Source of the DNA: Brevibacillus laterosporus | GTDB taxonomy: Bacteria > Bacillota > Bacilli > Brevibacillales > Brevibacillaceae | Length of the DNA: 64,000 bases | Direction: 5' to 3' | Assembly: GCA_007833815.1 (NCBI GenBank) | Contig: CP033464.1 | Location: 1-64,000, forward strand | Part shown: positions 1 to 9,382 of the stretch, piece after piece | Numbering within the stretch: the first letter of the stretch is position 1 | How the letters are laid out: every line of letters starts with the position of its first letter | Translations under genes and position numbers: made by a program | The notes under the pieces: generated by a model | The model's input: the letters and a program-made list of their open reading frames with translations, nothing else | Told to the model about the DNA's origin: nothing | The model's database searches: none

Positions 1-22
1 ACCCCAGTATTTTTACTTATGG

Positions 23-50
23 TATAATGGGGCTGATCTTTTAAGGGGGA
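23..50 (+). promoter_or_regulatory. -10 box and ribosome binding site of the first PBP gene
   Basis: A perfect TATAAT lies at 23-28 and a purine-rich AAGGGGGAAAGG follows about ten bases before the ATG at 61. The -35 region would lie at or beyond the left window edge and cannot be judged. Confidence 0.4.
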
Positions 51-60
51 AAGGACTTAT

Positions 61-3000
61 ATGCAGAATAAAGATGCTTCTGCCAAGAGGCCTAGGCGTA
101 AAATAGGCAACGCGGCAGAAAGAAGAACCCTATACTAGTAGTTCTTACATTCTGTCTTTTGTTAGGATTTATGGGGCTTTTTCTCGCAGGCGGGATTGCT
201 ACGGGCTACATAGCTGCTCTTGTGAAAGATGAACCGATCCGAAGCAAAGATGAAATTCAAGAACTCTTGTTTAGCAAGTTTCAGACAGGGTTTGCCTACT
301 ATCAAGATGGTTCCTTGATCGGTCAGCTTCGAGCCAAGGGAGAAGATCGCCGGATGGTTAAAATTTCGGAGATTTCACCTTCTCTCATTAACGCAATCAT
401 TGCTACAGAGGATAAGTATTTCTATGAACATAATGGAATTTTGTTCAGTCCACCTTACGTGAACCATTCAGGAGATTACCAAACAAAGTGTCATAACAGG
501 TGGTAGTACTCTTACACAACAATTGATTAAACGTACCATCCTCTCACCTGAAGTAAGTCATAAACGAAAGCAAAAGAAATTCTTCATGCGATACGAATTG
601 AAAGAATGTTTACCAAGGATCAGATTTTGGAAGCTTACATGAATGACGTATATTTTGGTAAGGACGCCAATGGCTCCAACATTTATGGCGTTCAAGCAGC
701 TGCAAAAGGATTTTTGGCAAAGATGCAAGTAATCTTGATCTAGCAGAAGCCTCTTATTTGGCTGGGCTTCCACAAAGTCCTATCGCCTACTCTCCTTTTA
801 ACAAAGAAGGGTACCGTCGTGGACTGGAGCGCCAGAAAATGGTGCTCGAACGGATGAGAGAGAACAATTACATAACATCTGCTCAGCAACAACAGGTTCT
901 CTCCACTAATTTACAGGCACAGCTCGCTAAACCGGAAAAACGTGCGTACGCTGAGCATCCATTCCTCATGATGGAAATTGAGGAACGTACAGCAGAAGTT
1001 CTATTGGACCAAAAGCTATTAAAAGACGGCCGTGATAAGTCTCAGATTGGACGTAATGAATATCGTCAGCTTCTAGAAGAGCAACGACGTCAAATTCTAC
1101 AAAAGGGTTATCATGTGTACACCACTGTACACAAAGATATCAACAACGCCATGGAGAAGATCGCTGCCAATCCGGAAAACTTTGGTAGTAATCGTACTTA
1201 CTCTGTGACGCGCGGTGGAAAAAAAGAAAAGATCGAAAACGCCTTGGAGGAAGTAGGGGCAACGCTCATTGACAACAAGACAGGCGCGATAATCGGCATG
1301 ATGGGTGGACGTGATTTTAATGTAGAGCAGACCAATCACGCAACCGCACCACGACAACCAGGTTCGGCGATGAAACCAATCGCTGCATATGCACCAGCAA
1401 TTGAATTGGGGCTTTTACAGCCTGGTAGTCCTATTGACGATTCTCCTGTACTGTTGGCAGATGAAGCAAGGGTACTCACTTGCCACTTAACTGGGATCGC
1501 AAATATCATGGTATGATGAGCGCTCGTGAAGCTCTGCGTCAATCTTGGAACGTACCAGCTATTAAAACCTATCTCAAAGTGGGAATTCCAACCGCTTTAG
1601 ACTATGTGAAGAAAATGGGTGTCACTACACTGGTGGAAAGCGATAATTATGCAGCTACCGGAGTTATTGGTGGACTAGCCTATGGTCTGAACAGTGAAGA
1701 GATAACAAATGCATTTTCTACATTTGCCAATGATGGAAATTTTGTAGATGCCTACATGATTCAAAAAATCGTAGACAGTCGTGGAAATGTCGTTTTTGAA
1801 CACAATGTCACGCCAGTGAAGGTATTTAGCCCGCAGACCTCCTATCTGATGACAGACATGATGCGTACCGTAGTTAACTCTGGTACTGGTGCTTCTGTAC
1901 GAAGATATGTACCACAGGGAGTTGATATAGCAGGAAAAACAGGAACTACCAATGATTCTTTGGATCTTTGGTTCGTAGGGTACACACCAGATGTTACACT
2001 TGGTGTATGGACAGGCTATGATGTTCCAACCACCATTCCTAGTTCAGCACAACGCCGACCAATGGAAATTTGGGGCAAGGTCATGACTGAGGTCTTTAAA
2101 ATTGATCCAAAAGTTGCCGATAAATCAGCGAAGTTTGTCAAACCAAGCGGCATTGTCAGCGCAACAATCGATAGTAAATCTGGTTTATTACCAAGTGAAC
2201 TATCCAAACAAACCGGTCATGTCATTACCGATTTGTTTAATAAAAAATTCGTACCAACTAAAGTGGACGATTCTCATCAAAAAGTGCGTGTCGTTCAAGT
2301 CGGTGAAGTTCTCTATCTAGCTCGCGAAAATACACCAGATGATTTTGTTACGGAGGGCGTCTTCTTTAAGAGCCCAGAACCACTCCCATCTTCTGATCAA
2401 ATTTCCGCTAAAAACAGCAATGTTGGAACCAAGCCTGCCGACTGGGCAGAACGAATGCCAGAAAAAGTAGATCCACGTGAAGCTGTGGATGGTACACCAG
2501 CTGCTCCAGCAGGAGTTATTACTGTCAAATCAGGTAGTGGTACTACCATATCCTGGAGTGCCAGCCCAGAAGCAGATGTACTCGGCTATCGTATCTATCG
2601 CACAAGCTTAAACGGCGGATTTGAAAAATTGCAACTGTAAAAGACCCGAAAACGACCAATTATACCGATGCTGGACGCAGTGGAGAACATGGCTACTATG
2701 TGACAGCTGTCGACATCTCGGGTAATGAATCTACGTCAGGTGCAGGAATGAACGGAAATATAGACATACCAAGTGAAATCAATCCACCTGTACAGCCGAA
2801 TCCTGACAACAACCAATCTGGCACTGGAGTGGACCCTATTGTTCCACCTGATGGCGGACAAACTACACACCACCAGTAGCTACAAGTGCACCTGGTAAAA
2901 TCCAAGGTGTCAGCACTTCTAAAACCGCAGATGGTGTTAAAGTTAGTTGGAAAAAGGGACCGGAAAAAGATCACATTGTTGCTTACAACGTTTACTATGC

Positions 3001-3151
3001 TATGAGCGGCACAACGAGTTATCAACTGATGGATTCAGTAGCCGAGACAAGCTTTGTGTTAACCACAAACGAAGTTGGGGGTAGCTTCTACATCACTGCA
3101 GTTAATACCTATGGTGAATCAGCTCCCTCCGCTCATGCAAAAGTAAATTAA
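61..3151 (+). CDS. Class A penicillin-binding protein (PBP1A/2D-like) with fibronectin III repeats; reading frame broken as sequenced
   Basis: Bifunctional peptidoglycan synthase: an N-terminal transmembrane anchor, a GT51 glycosyltransferase domain that polymerises lipid II (ATEDKYFYEHNG, then GGSTLTQQ), and a transpeptidase domain that cross-links peptides outside the membrane. Transpeptidase motifs are visible: SxxK in QPGSAMKPI, SxN in QSWNVP, and AGKTGTT. Two fibronectin type III-like modules end the protein. The frame is interrupted about eight times (near 125, 449, 461, 570, 712, 1470, 2625 and 2865). Each break is repaired by restoring one base, and together they carry one continuous protein of about 1030 residues to the TAA at 3149-3151. 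The start ATG at 61 follows a good ribosome binding site. The breaks are probably sequencing errors, but true decay cannot be excluded. Confidence 0.8.
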
Positions 3152-3161
3152 CAAACCACGT

Positions 3162-3197
3162 AAAGACTGTTGGGGATTAGCCCAGCAGTCTTTTTTG
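3162..3197 (+). terminator. Rho-independent terminator after the PBP gene
   Basis: The inverted repeat AAGACTGtTGGG / CCCAgCAGTCTT is followed by a run of six T. It closes the PBP transcription unit before acuA. Confidence 0.85.
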
Positions 3198-3299
3198 CAT
3201 CCATGACAGATTATTGAATTTTCGAAAAGATAAGACTCCTTTTGTGTGGAATGAGATATACTAAGCATGAAGATTCGAGGGAAGCGATGGTGAGCCCTA

Positions 3300-3931
3300 A
3301 TGATTCATAGGAAAACATTTTTTCAAAAAAAGTATGGGTTAATGATACGCAGATCGTAATTGAAGGCCCAGTACGCTCTGAAGACTTGGCTAGCATGGAA
3401 TTTGATGAAGGTTTAAAAGCATTTCGGGCTCCCAAACTACAACAAGAAGCCCTAGTCGAAATTGCTGAACTGCCAGAAGGACGAATCATTGTAGCACGCC
3501 ATGAAAATGTGGTGTTGGCCTACGTCACCTTCCTACATCCTGACCCACTTGAGCGTTGGTCCATGATACCAATGGATGATTTACTGGAGTTAGGAGCTAT
3601 TGAGGTAAGTTCCAAAATTCGTAACGGTGGTATAGCAAAACAGATGCTAGAAGTGGCCTTCATGGACAATGCGTTAGAGGATTACATTATTTTAACAACG
3701 GAGTATTACTGGCATTGGGATTTACAAGGAACAGGATTAAATGTCTGGGACTATCGCAAAATGATGGAAAAAGTGATGGGGAGCGTCGGCATGATGTGGA
3801 TGGCCACCGATGATCCTGAAATCTGCTCTCATCCAGCGAACTGCCTAATGACCCGTATCGGTAAACGTGTTCCACTTGAAAGTATGACTACCTTTGACAG
3901 CATGCGTTTTCAATCACGTTATATGTATTAA
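3300..3931 (+). CDS. acuA: AcuA, GNAT-family protein acetyltransferase (one frameshift)
   Basis: AcuA acetylates and inactivates acetyl-CoA synthetase AcsA in Bacillus. The protein matches B. subtilis AcuA from memory across its length, including VIEGPV, ELPEGRIIVAR, LHPDPLERWS, TTEYYWHWDL and SHPANCLM. The open frame is uninterrupted only from about 3311. The N-terminus (MIHRKTFFQKK) lies in another frame starting at ATG 3300, and restoring one A in the A-run near 3325-3331 joins the two. It is first in an acuA-acuB-acuC run with acuB 32 bases downstream, which supports the assignment. Confidence 0.9.
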
Positions 3932-3963
3932 GAATCTATCTCTTGATTGAAAGGAGTTTGTCT

Positions 3964-4613
3964 ATGCGTTTAGAAGACTTTATGCGCAAACGGGTAGTCA
4001 CAGCTACCGCGACCACGAGCATTCGAGAAGCTTTAGCCCTCTTAAAGCAAAATCGCATTCGCCATCTGCCTGTATTGGATAATCAGATTCTGGTAGGGAT
4101 TGTCTCCGACCGAGACCTACGAGATGCTCTCCCTCGTCTCTATACGCTAGATCTGATGATCATATTATCATGGCTAAACCAGTACACGAAATCATGAATA
4201 CAGATGTTATCACTGCCCATCCTCTCGATTTTCTTGAAGAAGCTGCCAAGACCATGTATGAGTACAAAGTAGGCTCGTTGCCTGTGCTCGAAGAAAACAA
4301 ATTAGTAGGCATTGTAACAGAATCTGATATTTTATATAAAATGATAGAACTGTTTGGTGTAAACAAGGCTAGCTCTCAAATAGAATTAGAAGTGGAAGAT
4401 CGCTACGGCGTGTTGGCTGAAGTAAGCCACGTTTTCCGCGAATCTAAAGTAAATGTAAGCAGTGTTATTGTGTTTCCCTCAGCCTCAGAAGGTAAAAAAA
4501 ATCTGGTATTTCGAGTGACAACCATGGATACTCGTATAGTGACAAGCATGTTACGTGATAAAGGCTTCCATGTCCTCGACCCGATCAGGGGGGACTCCCT
4601 TCGTGACTCGTAA
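3964..4613 (+). CDS. acuB: AcuB, CBS-domain and ACT-domain acetoin utilization protein (one frameshift)
   Basis: This protein has two CBS domains (motifs IRHLPVLD...GIVSDRDLRDA and GSLPVLEENKLVGIVTESDI) followed by a C-terminal ACT-like domain. CBS pairs usually bind adenine nucleotides, and AcuB is thought to tune the AcuA/AcuC acetylation switch. ATG 3964 follows AAAGGAG. The frame breaks near 4150-4170, and one restored base joins the two halves at about the start of the second CBS domain. The length after repair (about 216 residues) equals the family norm. The stop overlaps the start of acuC by about 11 bases, as expected for translational coupling. Confidence 0.88.
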
Positions 4614-5757
4614 CTCCCGTTTGATCTATTCAGCTGACTATACCAAATACTTTTTTCATGAGGAGCACCCCTTTAATCAAAAACGACTGTTACTGACATA
4701 TGATCTCATGCAAGCTTATGGATTACTGACCCCAGAGAATATCATGGCTCCACGCCATGCCACCGATGATGAATTACTGCTTGTACATGATCCACGATAC
4801 GTAGAGGTAGTAAAACGGCAAGGTGCTCAACAGGAAGAATTGCCCCTTGCCGCTAGCTATGGTTTAGGAACGGAAGATGTACCTATATTTGCAAATATGC
4901 ATGAAGCCACATCGCTTATTGTAGGGGGCACAATCGCAGCCGTCGATGTAGTGATGAATGGACAGGCAGACCACTCCTTTAATCCTGCCGGTGGATTGCA
5001 TCATGCCTTTCGCGGGAAAGCATCTGGCTTCTGTATTTACAACGATTGCTCGGTGGCAATCGCATACATACGCAAACATTGGAATGCCCGCGTCTTGTAT
5101 ATCGATACTGATGCCCATCATGGTGACGGCGTTCAATGGGCTTTTTATGACGACCCCAATGTCATGACGATCTCCCTGCATGAGACAGGCAAATACCTTT
5201 TTCCAGGTACAGGAAATGTCACGGAGCGCGGAGATGGCCAAGGCTTTGGTTATTGTGTAAATGTGCCACTGGATGCCTTCACCGAAGATGATTCATTCCT
5301 AGAAATTTATGACTCACTCCTCCCTAGAATCGCACGCGGCTTCCAACCTGATATCATCATTACTCAAAATGGTTGCGATGCTCACAGCTACGATCCCCTC
5401 ACACATTTGAGTTGCTCTATGCGTATCTATCAGGAAATTCCCCGACTTGCTCATCAGCTGGCTCATGAATTATGTCAAGGAAAATGGGTGGCTGTTGGCG
5501 GAGGCGGTTATGATATTTGGCGTGTTGTTCCACGTGCTTGGACCATGTTGTGGAGTGAGATGACTGATCAATATCTACAGGACGGTCCACTTCCCATAGA
5601 ATGGTTGCAGAAATGGCTTCCTTACAGTCCTTTAGAATTACCTACCTGTTTATTTGATGATGTGGGTTCTTTTATGCCGATACCAAGACGTGGTGAAATT
5701 AGTGAAAAGAATCGTTTGTCCTTGGGAAAAGCAGTCTTGCATGCTCCATATCTCTAA
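4603..5757 (+). CDS. acuC: AcuC, class I/II-type protein deacetylase
   Basis: This is a zinc-dependent deacetylase of the arginase/histone-deacetylase fold. It reactivates acetylated acetyl-CoA synthetase, opposing AcuA. Visible motifs are GGLHHAFRG (catalytic histidines), YIDTDAHHGDGVQ (zinc ligands Asp and His), QNGCDAHSYDPLTHL and the tail GGGGYD. GTG at 4603 is chosen because AGGGGGG lies 8 bases upstream and the product then begins at the same place as B. subtilis AcuC. An upstream in-frame ATG at 4555 lies inside acuB. It is the last gene of the acu operon, with an intact reading frame and normal length (384 residues). Confidence 0.95.
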   Translation: MTRNSRLIYSADYTKYFFHEEHPFNQKRLLLTYDLMQAYGLLTPENIMAPRHATDDELLLVHDPRYVEVVKRQGAQQEELPLAASYGLGTEDVPIFANMHEATSLIVGGTIAAVDVVMNGQADHSFNPAGGLHHAFRGKASGFCIYNDCSVAIAYIRKHWNARVLYIDTDAHHGDGVQWAFYDDPNVMTISLHETGKYLFPGTGNVTERGDGQGFGYCVNVPLDAFTEDDSFLEIYDSLLPRIARGFQPDIIITQNGCDAHSYDPLTHLSCSMRIYQEIPRLAHQLAHELCQGKWVAVGGGGYDIWRVVPRAWTMLWSEMTDQYLQDGPLPIEWLQKWLPYSPLELPTCLFDDVGSFMPIPRRGEISEKNRLSLGKAVLHAPYL

Positions 5758-5841
5758 TAGACGATCTGGACTTTCTTCGTTTTCAAAAGCTTTCCACACT
5801 ATCAGTGAAGGCATTTATACGTTACCTCTTTACGAAAATGC

Positions 5842-5876
5842 GAAAGAGGTATGCAGATAATTTGCATTCCTCTTTC
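5842..5876. terminator. Hairpin between convergent acuC and catE
   Basis: GAAAGAGGTATGCA pairs with TGCATTCCTCTTTC with one mismatch. No long T-run follows on either strand, so termination is plausible but not proven. An upstream ACCTCTTT (5824-5831) could pair with the same AAAGAGGT arm, giving a competing hairpin. Confidence 0.5.
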
Positions 5877-5911
5877 CATTTCATTAGGCACGATAACCTA
5901 GAATTTCTATG

Positions 5912-6765
5912 TTAGTAAACCACTAAATGAATAGTAGTACCAAACGGATCTTTCGTAATGATTACTCCGTTTTCTTCTATGATTGATGCCCCATATTTTT
6001 TACCTGCTGAACCATTCTTTCCCTTGATTCCTCGTCAGATAATACCAGCGTATACGATTGTAATCCAACGCTATTTGGACTTGGAGCAGGTGCTCCAGCA
6101 CTTCCCCATGTATTTAAACCGATATGATGATGGTATTTCCCTGTTGATATAAAGAGTGCCTGACTTCCATATCTTGATGTGACCTCAAATCCAAGCCCCT
6201 GCGTATAAAACTCCTCTGCCTGTTTTAAATCTGCTACCTGTAAATGAATATGTCCCATGATTGTCTCACTTGGCATCCTCTGCCAATCTTGCTCTTTATT
6301 CTCTTGTAAAAGTCCCTCAATATCCAACGGTTCTGTACTCATTCCTACATTGTCACCATCCCAAATCCAAGTCTTGGAAGGGCGATCTACATATATTTCA
6401 ATTCCATTACCATCTGGGTCTGCTAAATAAAGCGCCTCACTGACAAGATGATCAGAAGCACCTTGTAAGGGATAACCCTTTTGCAAAAGATGAAATAGGA
6501 TATTAGCTAAATCGGCACGTTGTGGTACTAAGAGGGCGAAATGATATAACCCTGTCGTCCGGGGTTCTTTTGGTACCACTTTATCCGGCTGTTCGATCGT
6601 TACCAGAGGAGTTTTGCCATTAGCAGTAAATACTACTTTTGTTTCGGTGCGATGGAGAACCTGAAGTCCTAGCATATCTCTGTAAAACGTTACAGAACGT
6701 TCTAGATTTTCTATTATAAGATGAACCTGACTCACAAATGTATAAGGATAGCCATGAAAGTTCAT
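5912..6765 (-). CDS. catE: CatE-like catechol 2,3-dioxygenase (two VOC domains; C-terminal frameshift)
   Basis: This is a vicinal-oxygen-chelate extradiol dioxygenase, expected to open catechol-type rings with Fe(II). Two VOC modules are visible: the first with HLIIENLERSVTFYRDMLGL and ADPDGNGIEIYVDRP, the second with GHIHLQVADLKQAEEFYTQG. Layout and sequence resemble B. subtilis CatE (YfiE). As sequenced the frame stops at 5977, but restoring one A in the run near 6010 extends it to TAA 5912-5914 with a proper VOC ending (DPFGTTIHLV). ATG 6765 has GGAAAG upstream; an in-frame TTG at 6801 is less likely. It is a single gene with its own promoter. Confidence 0.85.
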
Positions 6766-6835
6766 TTCTTTCCAACCCCTTTTGCCTGATTTCTTATCCA
6801 AAAGCTTTCAATAATTAATTAAAAGTAAGTTGATT

Positions 6836-6874
6836 ACTTATTGTAAGTATATATGGTAAAAAGATCCTTGTCAA
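6836..6874 (-). promoter_or_regulatory. Promoter and candidate operator of catE
   Basis: On the minus strand TTGACA (6869-6874) and TATACT (6846-6851) are 17 bases apart, a near-consensus sigma-A promoter. The inverted repeat ACTTA-TTG-TAAGT (6836-6848) overlaps the start of transcription and is well placed for a repressor. In Bacillus the catDE genes are controlled by MarR-type quinone sensors; that this repeat serves one here is inference. Confidence 0.6.
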
Positions 6875-6928
6875 TTCATATCTAGTTTTACATTACTATG
6901 AGTTATTCTTGGCTCTTTTACTGGAAAA

Positions 6929-6976
6929 GAAAAGCGAATTCGTACGATGCATGAAGCATACGATACAAATCCGCTT
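6929..6976 (-). terminator. Terminator of the ccpA-mtnN-glutaredoxin run
   Basis: On the minus strand a long imperfect stem (AAAGCG...TCGTA-TGC / GCA-TCGTACGA...CGCTTT) is followed by TTTTCTTTTCC. It lies just downstream of the glutaredoxin stop at 7030. Confidence 0.7.
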
Positions 6977-7029
6977 TGGCTGATCTCGGTATCCCTTACA
7001 CTCAAGTATGAGTTACCGAGTTTATTTTG

Positions 7030-7272
7030 TTATTTTGAAACCCCTAACATTTGTAAAATATCTTCAGGCTGGTAGCCTTTCACTGCTTTTCCATTCACTA
7101 CAGTAACAGGCACCCCCATAAATCCGAATGCCTCTACCTCTTCCTGATACTGGCTACTGCTCATGACATCTCGCACTTCATAAGTGACAGCCTTCTCATC
7201 CAACATTTTTTTAACCATGTCGCACTCGATGCAACCTTTTGTGGAATAGACAATCGCCGTTGTTTGACTCAT
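7030..7272 (-). CDS. Glutaredoxin family protein (NrdH-like)
   Basis: This is a small thioredoxin-fold protein of 80 residues with the vicinal redox motif CIEC near the N-terminus, a cis-proline region (MGVPVTVV) and a GYQPEDI tail typical of glutaredoxin/NrdH proteins. A role in dithiol reduction in the cytoplasm is likely, but the substrate is unknown. ATG 7272 has AGAGGGG ten bases upstream. The start lies inside the 3' end of mtnN as sequenced, which suggests one transcript with ccpA and mtnN. Confidence 0.85.
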   Translation of the reverse strand: MSQTTAIVYSTKGCIECDMVKKMLDEKAVTYEVRDVMSSSQYQEEVEAFGFMGVPVTVVNGKAVKGYQPEDILQMLGVSK

Positions 7273-7987
7273 GCTTGTTAAGCCCCTCTTTCTCAAAAGT
7301 ACGAAGCATATGGCTCACCATTTGATAAGATCGCTTGGAAGCAAGCTTCGTAAATTCAAGGAAATTAACATGTGCAGATCCATCTGCACGATCAGACATC
7401 GCTCGTACAATAACAAAAGGTACTTCATTCATAGAGCACACTTGAGCTACTGCTGCCCCTTCCATTTCCGTGCAAGATGCTTGAAATGTCTCCGATAATT
7501 GTTGGACTTTATTACGATCTGCAATAAATTGATCGCCTGATAGGATGCGTCCTGCACCGATCTGAATATCATCTTCTAGCTGATGCCCAGCATTCATCGC
7601 CAATCCCTTTAATTTTTCATCTGCGATCCAACACCAGGTTTTCTCATAAGGAATCTCTCCTGGTTGAAAGCCAAGTGAAGTAGCATCGATATCATGTTGC
7701 ATACAATCTGTGGAAATGACAATGTCACCAATGTGTAAATCAGGATGGACGGCCCCCGCCACACCAGTAAAGATCACTTGACTCACCTGAAATTCTTGAA
7801 TAAGAATTTGTGTGCAGACAGCAGCATTTACCTTGCCTACACCCGATTTGCAGAGTACTACCTTCTGTCCGTGAAATTCACCTATATGATAGGTTATACC
7901 CGCTTTTGTTACAGCTTGTTTGTTTTGCATATCCTCTAGATATAGAGCGATCTCTTCATCCATCGCTCCCATGATTCCGATGATCAT
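7211..7987 (-). CDS. mtnN: 5'-methylthioadenosine/S-adenosylhomocysteine nucleosidase
   Basis: MTAN cleaves MTA and SAH to adenine and a ribosyl-thio sugar in methionine salvage and methyl-group recycling. Family motifs include GIMGAMDEEI at the N-terminus, KSGVGKVNAA, FTGVAGAV, GDIVISTD and the catalytic EMEGAAVAQVC. The product as read is 258 residues, longer than the usual 230, and its last 20 or so residues run through the glutaredoxin start. One extra G in the GGGG near 7288 would end the protein at GAG-GGG-GCT-TAA just before the glutaredoxin ATG, so the overlap may be an artefact. It starts 21 bases after ccpA, in an operon-like arrangement. Confidence 0.92.
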   Translation of the reverse strand: MIIGIMGAMDEEIALYLEDMQNKQAVTKAGITYHIGEFHGQKVVLCKSGVGKVNAAVCTQILIQEFQVSQVIFTGVAGAVHPDLHIGDIVISTDCMQHDIDATSLGFQPGEIPYEKTWCWIADEKLKGLAMNAGHQLEDDIQIGAGRILSGDQFIADRNKVQQLSETFQASCTEMEGAAVAQVCSMNEVPFVIVRAMSDRADGSAHVNFLEFTKLASKRSYQMVSHMLRTFEKEGLNKHESNNGDCLFHKRLHRVRHG

Positions 7988-8008
7988 TTCATCTCTCCCT
8001 CTAACGCT

Positions 8009-9025
8009 TTACTCTTCCTCTGCCATTTCCTTCGTGCTTTGACGATACTCAATGCGATGCGGCAATAGTACAATATGATCTTCAACTTGTTCATTATTCA
8101 TATACTTGGTTAACAACCTCATAGCAACAGCCCCAATATCATACATCGGTTGAACAACCGTAGACAGGCGAGGGCGTACCATTTCTGCCAGACGCACATT
8201 GTCATGACCGATTACTTCCACATCTTCTGGTACAGAGTGTCCCAAATCCTGTACAGCATGAATCGCTCCAATAGCCATTTCATCGCTTGCTGCAAATACT
8301 GCTGTTGGCGGTTCTGCTAGTTTCATGAAGTCTCCCATGCTTTGCAAGCCTGATTCATAGCGGAAAGAACCATTGGCAACCAAATTCTCATCATAAGACA
8401 AACCTGCATCCAGTAACGCTTGTTTGTATCCCTCAAAGCGTACGAGTCCTTCTAGCGGATAAGACATTGGTCCGGTAATGATTGCAATACGCTTATGCCC
8501 ACGTCTAATGAGAGCTTGGGTAGCATCATAAGCCGCTTGGAAGTGATCAATGGTCACGGCAGGCAATTTTCCTTCTGGATCACGAGTAGCTGCCAAAACA
8601 GTTGGAATGGAAGCCGTTTTTAAAGAATGGAAATGTTCTTCTTTAATTTCAGCGCCCATGAACAACAAGCCATCTACTTGTTTTTCTAATAAGGTATTAA
8701 TTAATTGCAATTCTTTTTCCAAACGGTGGTCAGAGTTGCAGAGAATGATGTTGTATTTGTACATGGTAGCGATATCTTCAATTCCTCGTGCTAGCTCAGA
8801 AAAGAACTGACTTGAGATATCCGGAATAATCACTCCTACCGTTGTTGTTTTCTTGCTTGCTAGACCGCGTGCTACTGCATTAGGGCGATATCCTAGGCGT
8901 TCAATTGCAGTCATAACCTTTTTACGTGTCAATGGTTTGACATTGGGATTGCCGTTAACGACCCTCGATACAGTTGCCATCGATACCCCTGCTTCACGTG
9001 CTACATCATATATTGTAATTGGCAT
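8009..9025 (-). CDS. ccpA: Catabolite control protein A (LacI family)
   Basis: CcpA is the global carbon catabolite regulator. It binds cre operators together with Ser-phosphorylated HPr. The N-terminal LacI helix-turn-helix ([20 protein letters not shown]) is followed by a hinge ([11 protein letters not shown]) and a periplasmic-binding-protein-like core. The aroA-ccpA order is the same as in B. subtilis. ATG 9025 is preferred over the in-frame start at 9049 because AGGTGG sits just upstream and the protein then begins MPITIYDV like known CcpA. Length is 338 residues, normal for the family. Confidence 0.95.
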   Translation of the reverse strand: MPITIYDVAREAGVSMATVSRVVNGNPNVKPLTRKKVMTAIERLGYRPNAVARGLASKKTTTVGVIIPDISSQFFSELARGIEDIATMYKYNIILCNSDHRLEKELQLINTLLEKQVDGLLFMGAEIKEEHFHSLKTASIPTVLAATRDPEGKLPAVTIDHFQAAYDATQALIRRGHKRIAIITGPMSYPLEGLVRFEGYKQALLDAGLSYDENLVANGSFRYESGLQSMGDFMKLAEPPTAVFAASDEMAIGAIHAVQDLGHSVPEDVEVIGHDNVRLAEMVRPRLSTVVQPMYDIGAVAMRLLTKYMNNEQVEDHIVLLPHRIEYRQSTKEMAEEE

Positions 9026-9113
9026 ATTACGTCCACCTATCTTTTCCAAATTATACCTTTCAGTATTATTTTCATAAATTTATAGCCATATAATACGATA
9101 TGATACCCATAGT

Positions 9114-9127
9114 TGCAACCGTTTTCT
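9114..9127 (-). promoter_or_regulatory. Candidate cre site upstream of ccpA
   Basis: TGCAACCGTTTTCT fits the cre consensus TGNAANCGNTNNCA except for the last base. It lies about 90 bases before the ccpA start, compatible with autoregulation. This is a single pattern match with no further support. Confidence 0.4.
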
Positions 9128-9324
9128 CGGTCTATATTTTTCCTATTAACGGTATAATTTCGCGTTTTTTGGCTCTTCTATCTCTCAATCTGATATGTCA
9201 CGATCGAAAATGAAAGAATCTAGTCCATTTATATTGTCTAATTTTAACAGAAGAAAACAATTCATGTGTTTTTATCTTTACGTTATGTATAACAAACATT
9301 CCCTAAATTAATCTATCATAAGAG

Positions 9325-9358
9325 AAAAGCAGACCGCTCTGACGAGAGGCCTGCTAGA
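9325..9358 (-). terminator. Terminator of aroA
   Basis: On the minus strand AGCAGGCC-TCT / AGAGCGGTCTGCT forms an imperfect stem followed by TTTTCTCTT. It lies 25 bases downstream of the aroA stop and separates aroA from ccpA. The rest of the aroA-ccpA gap is AT-rich and holds the ccpA promoter region. Confidence 0.7.
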
Positions 9359-9382
9359 ATTACACATGGTTCGGTTCTGCTT

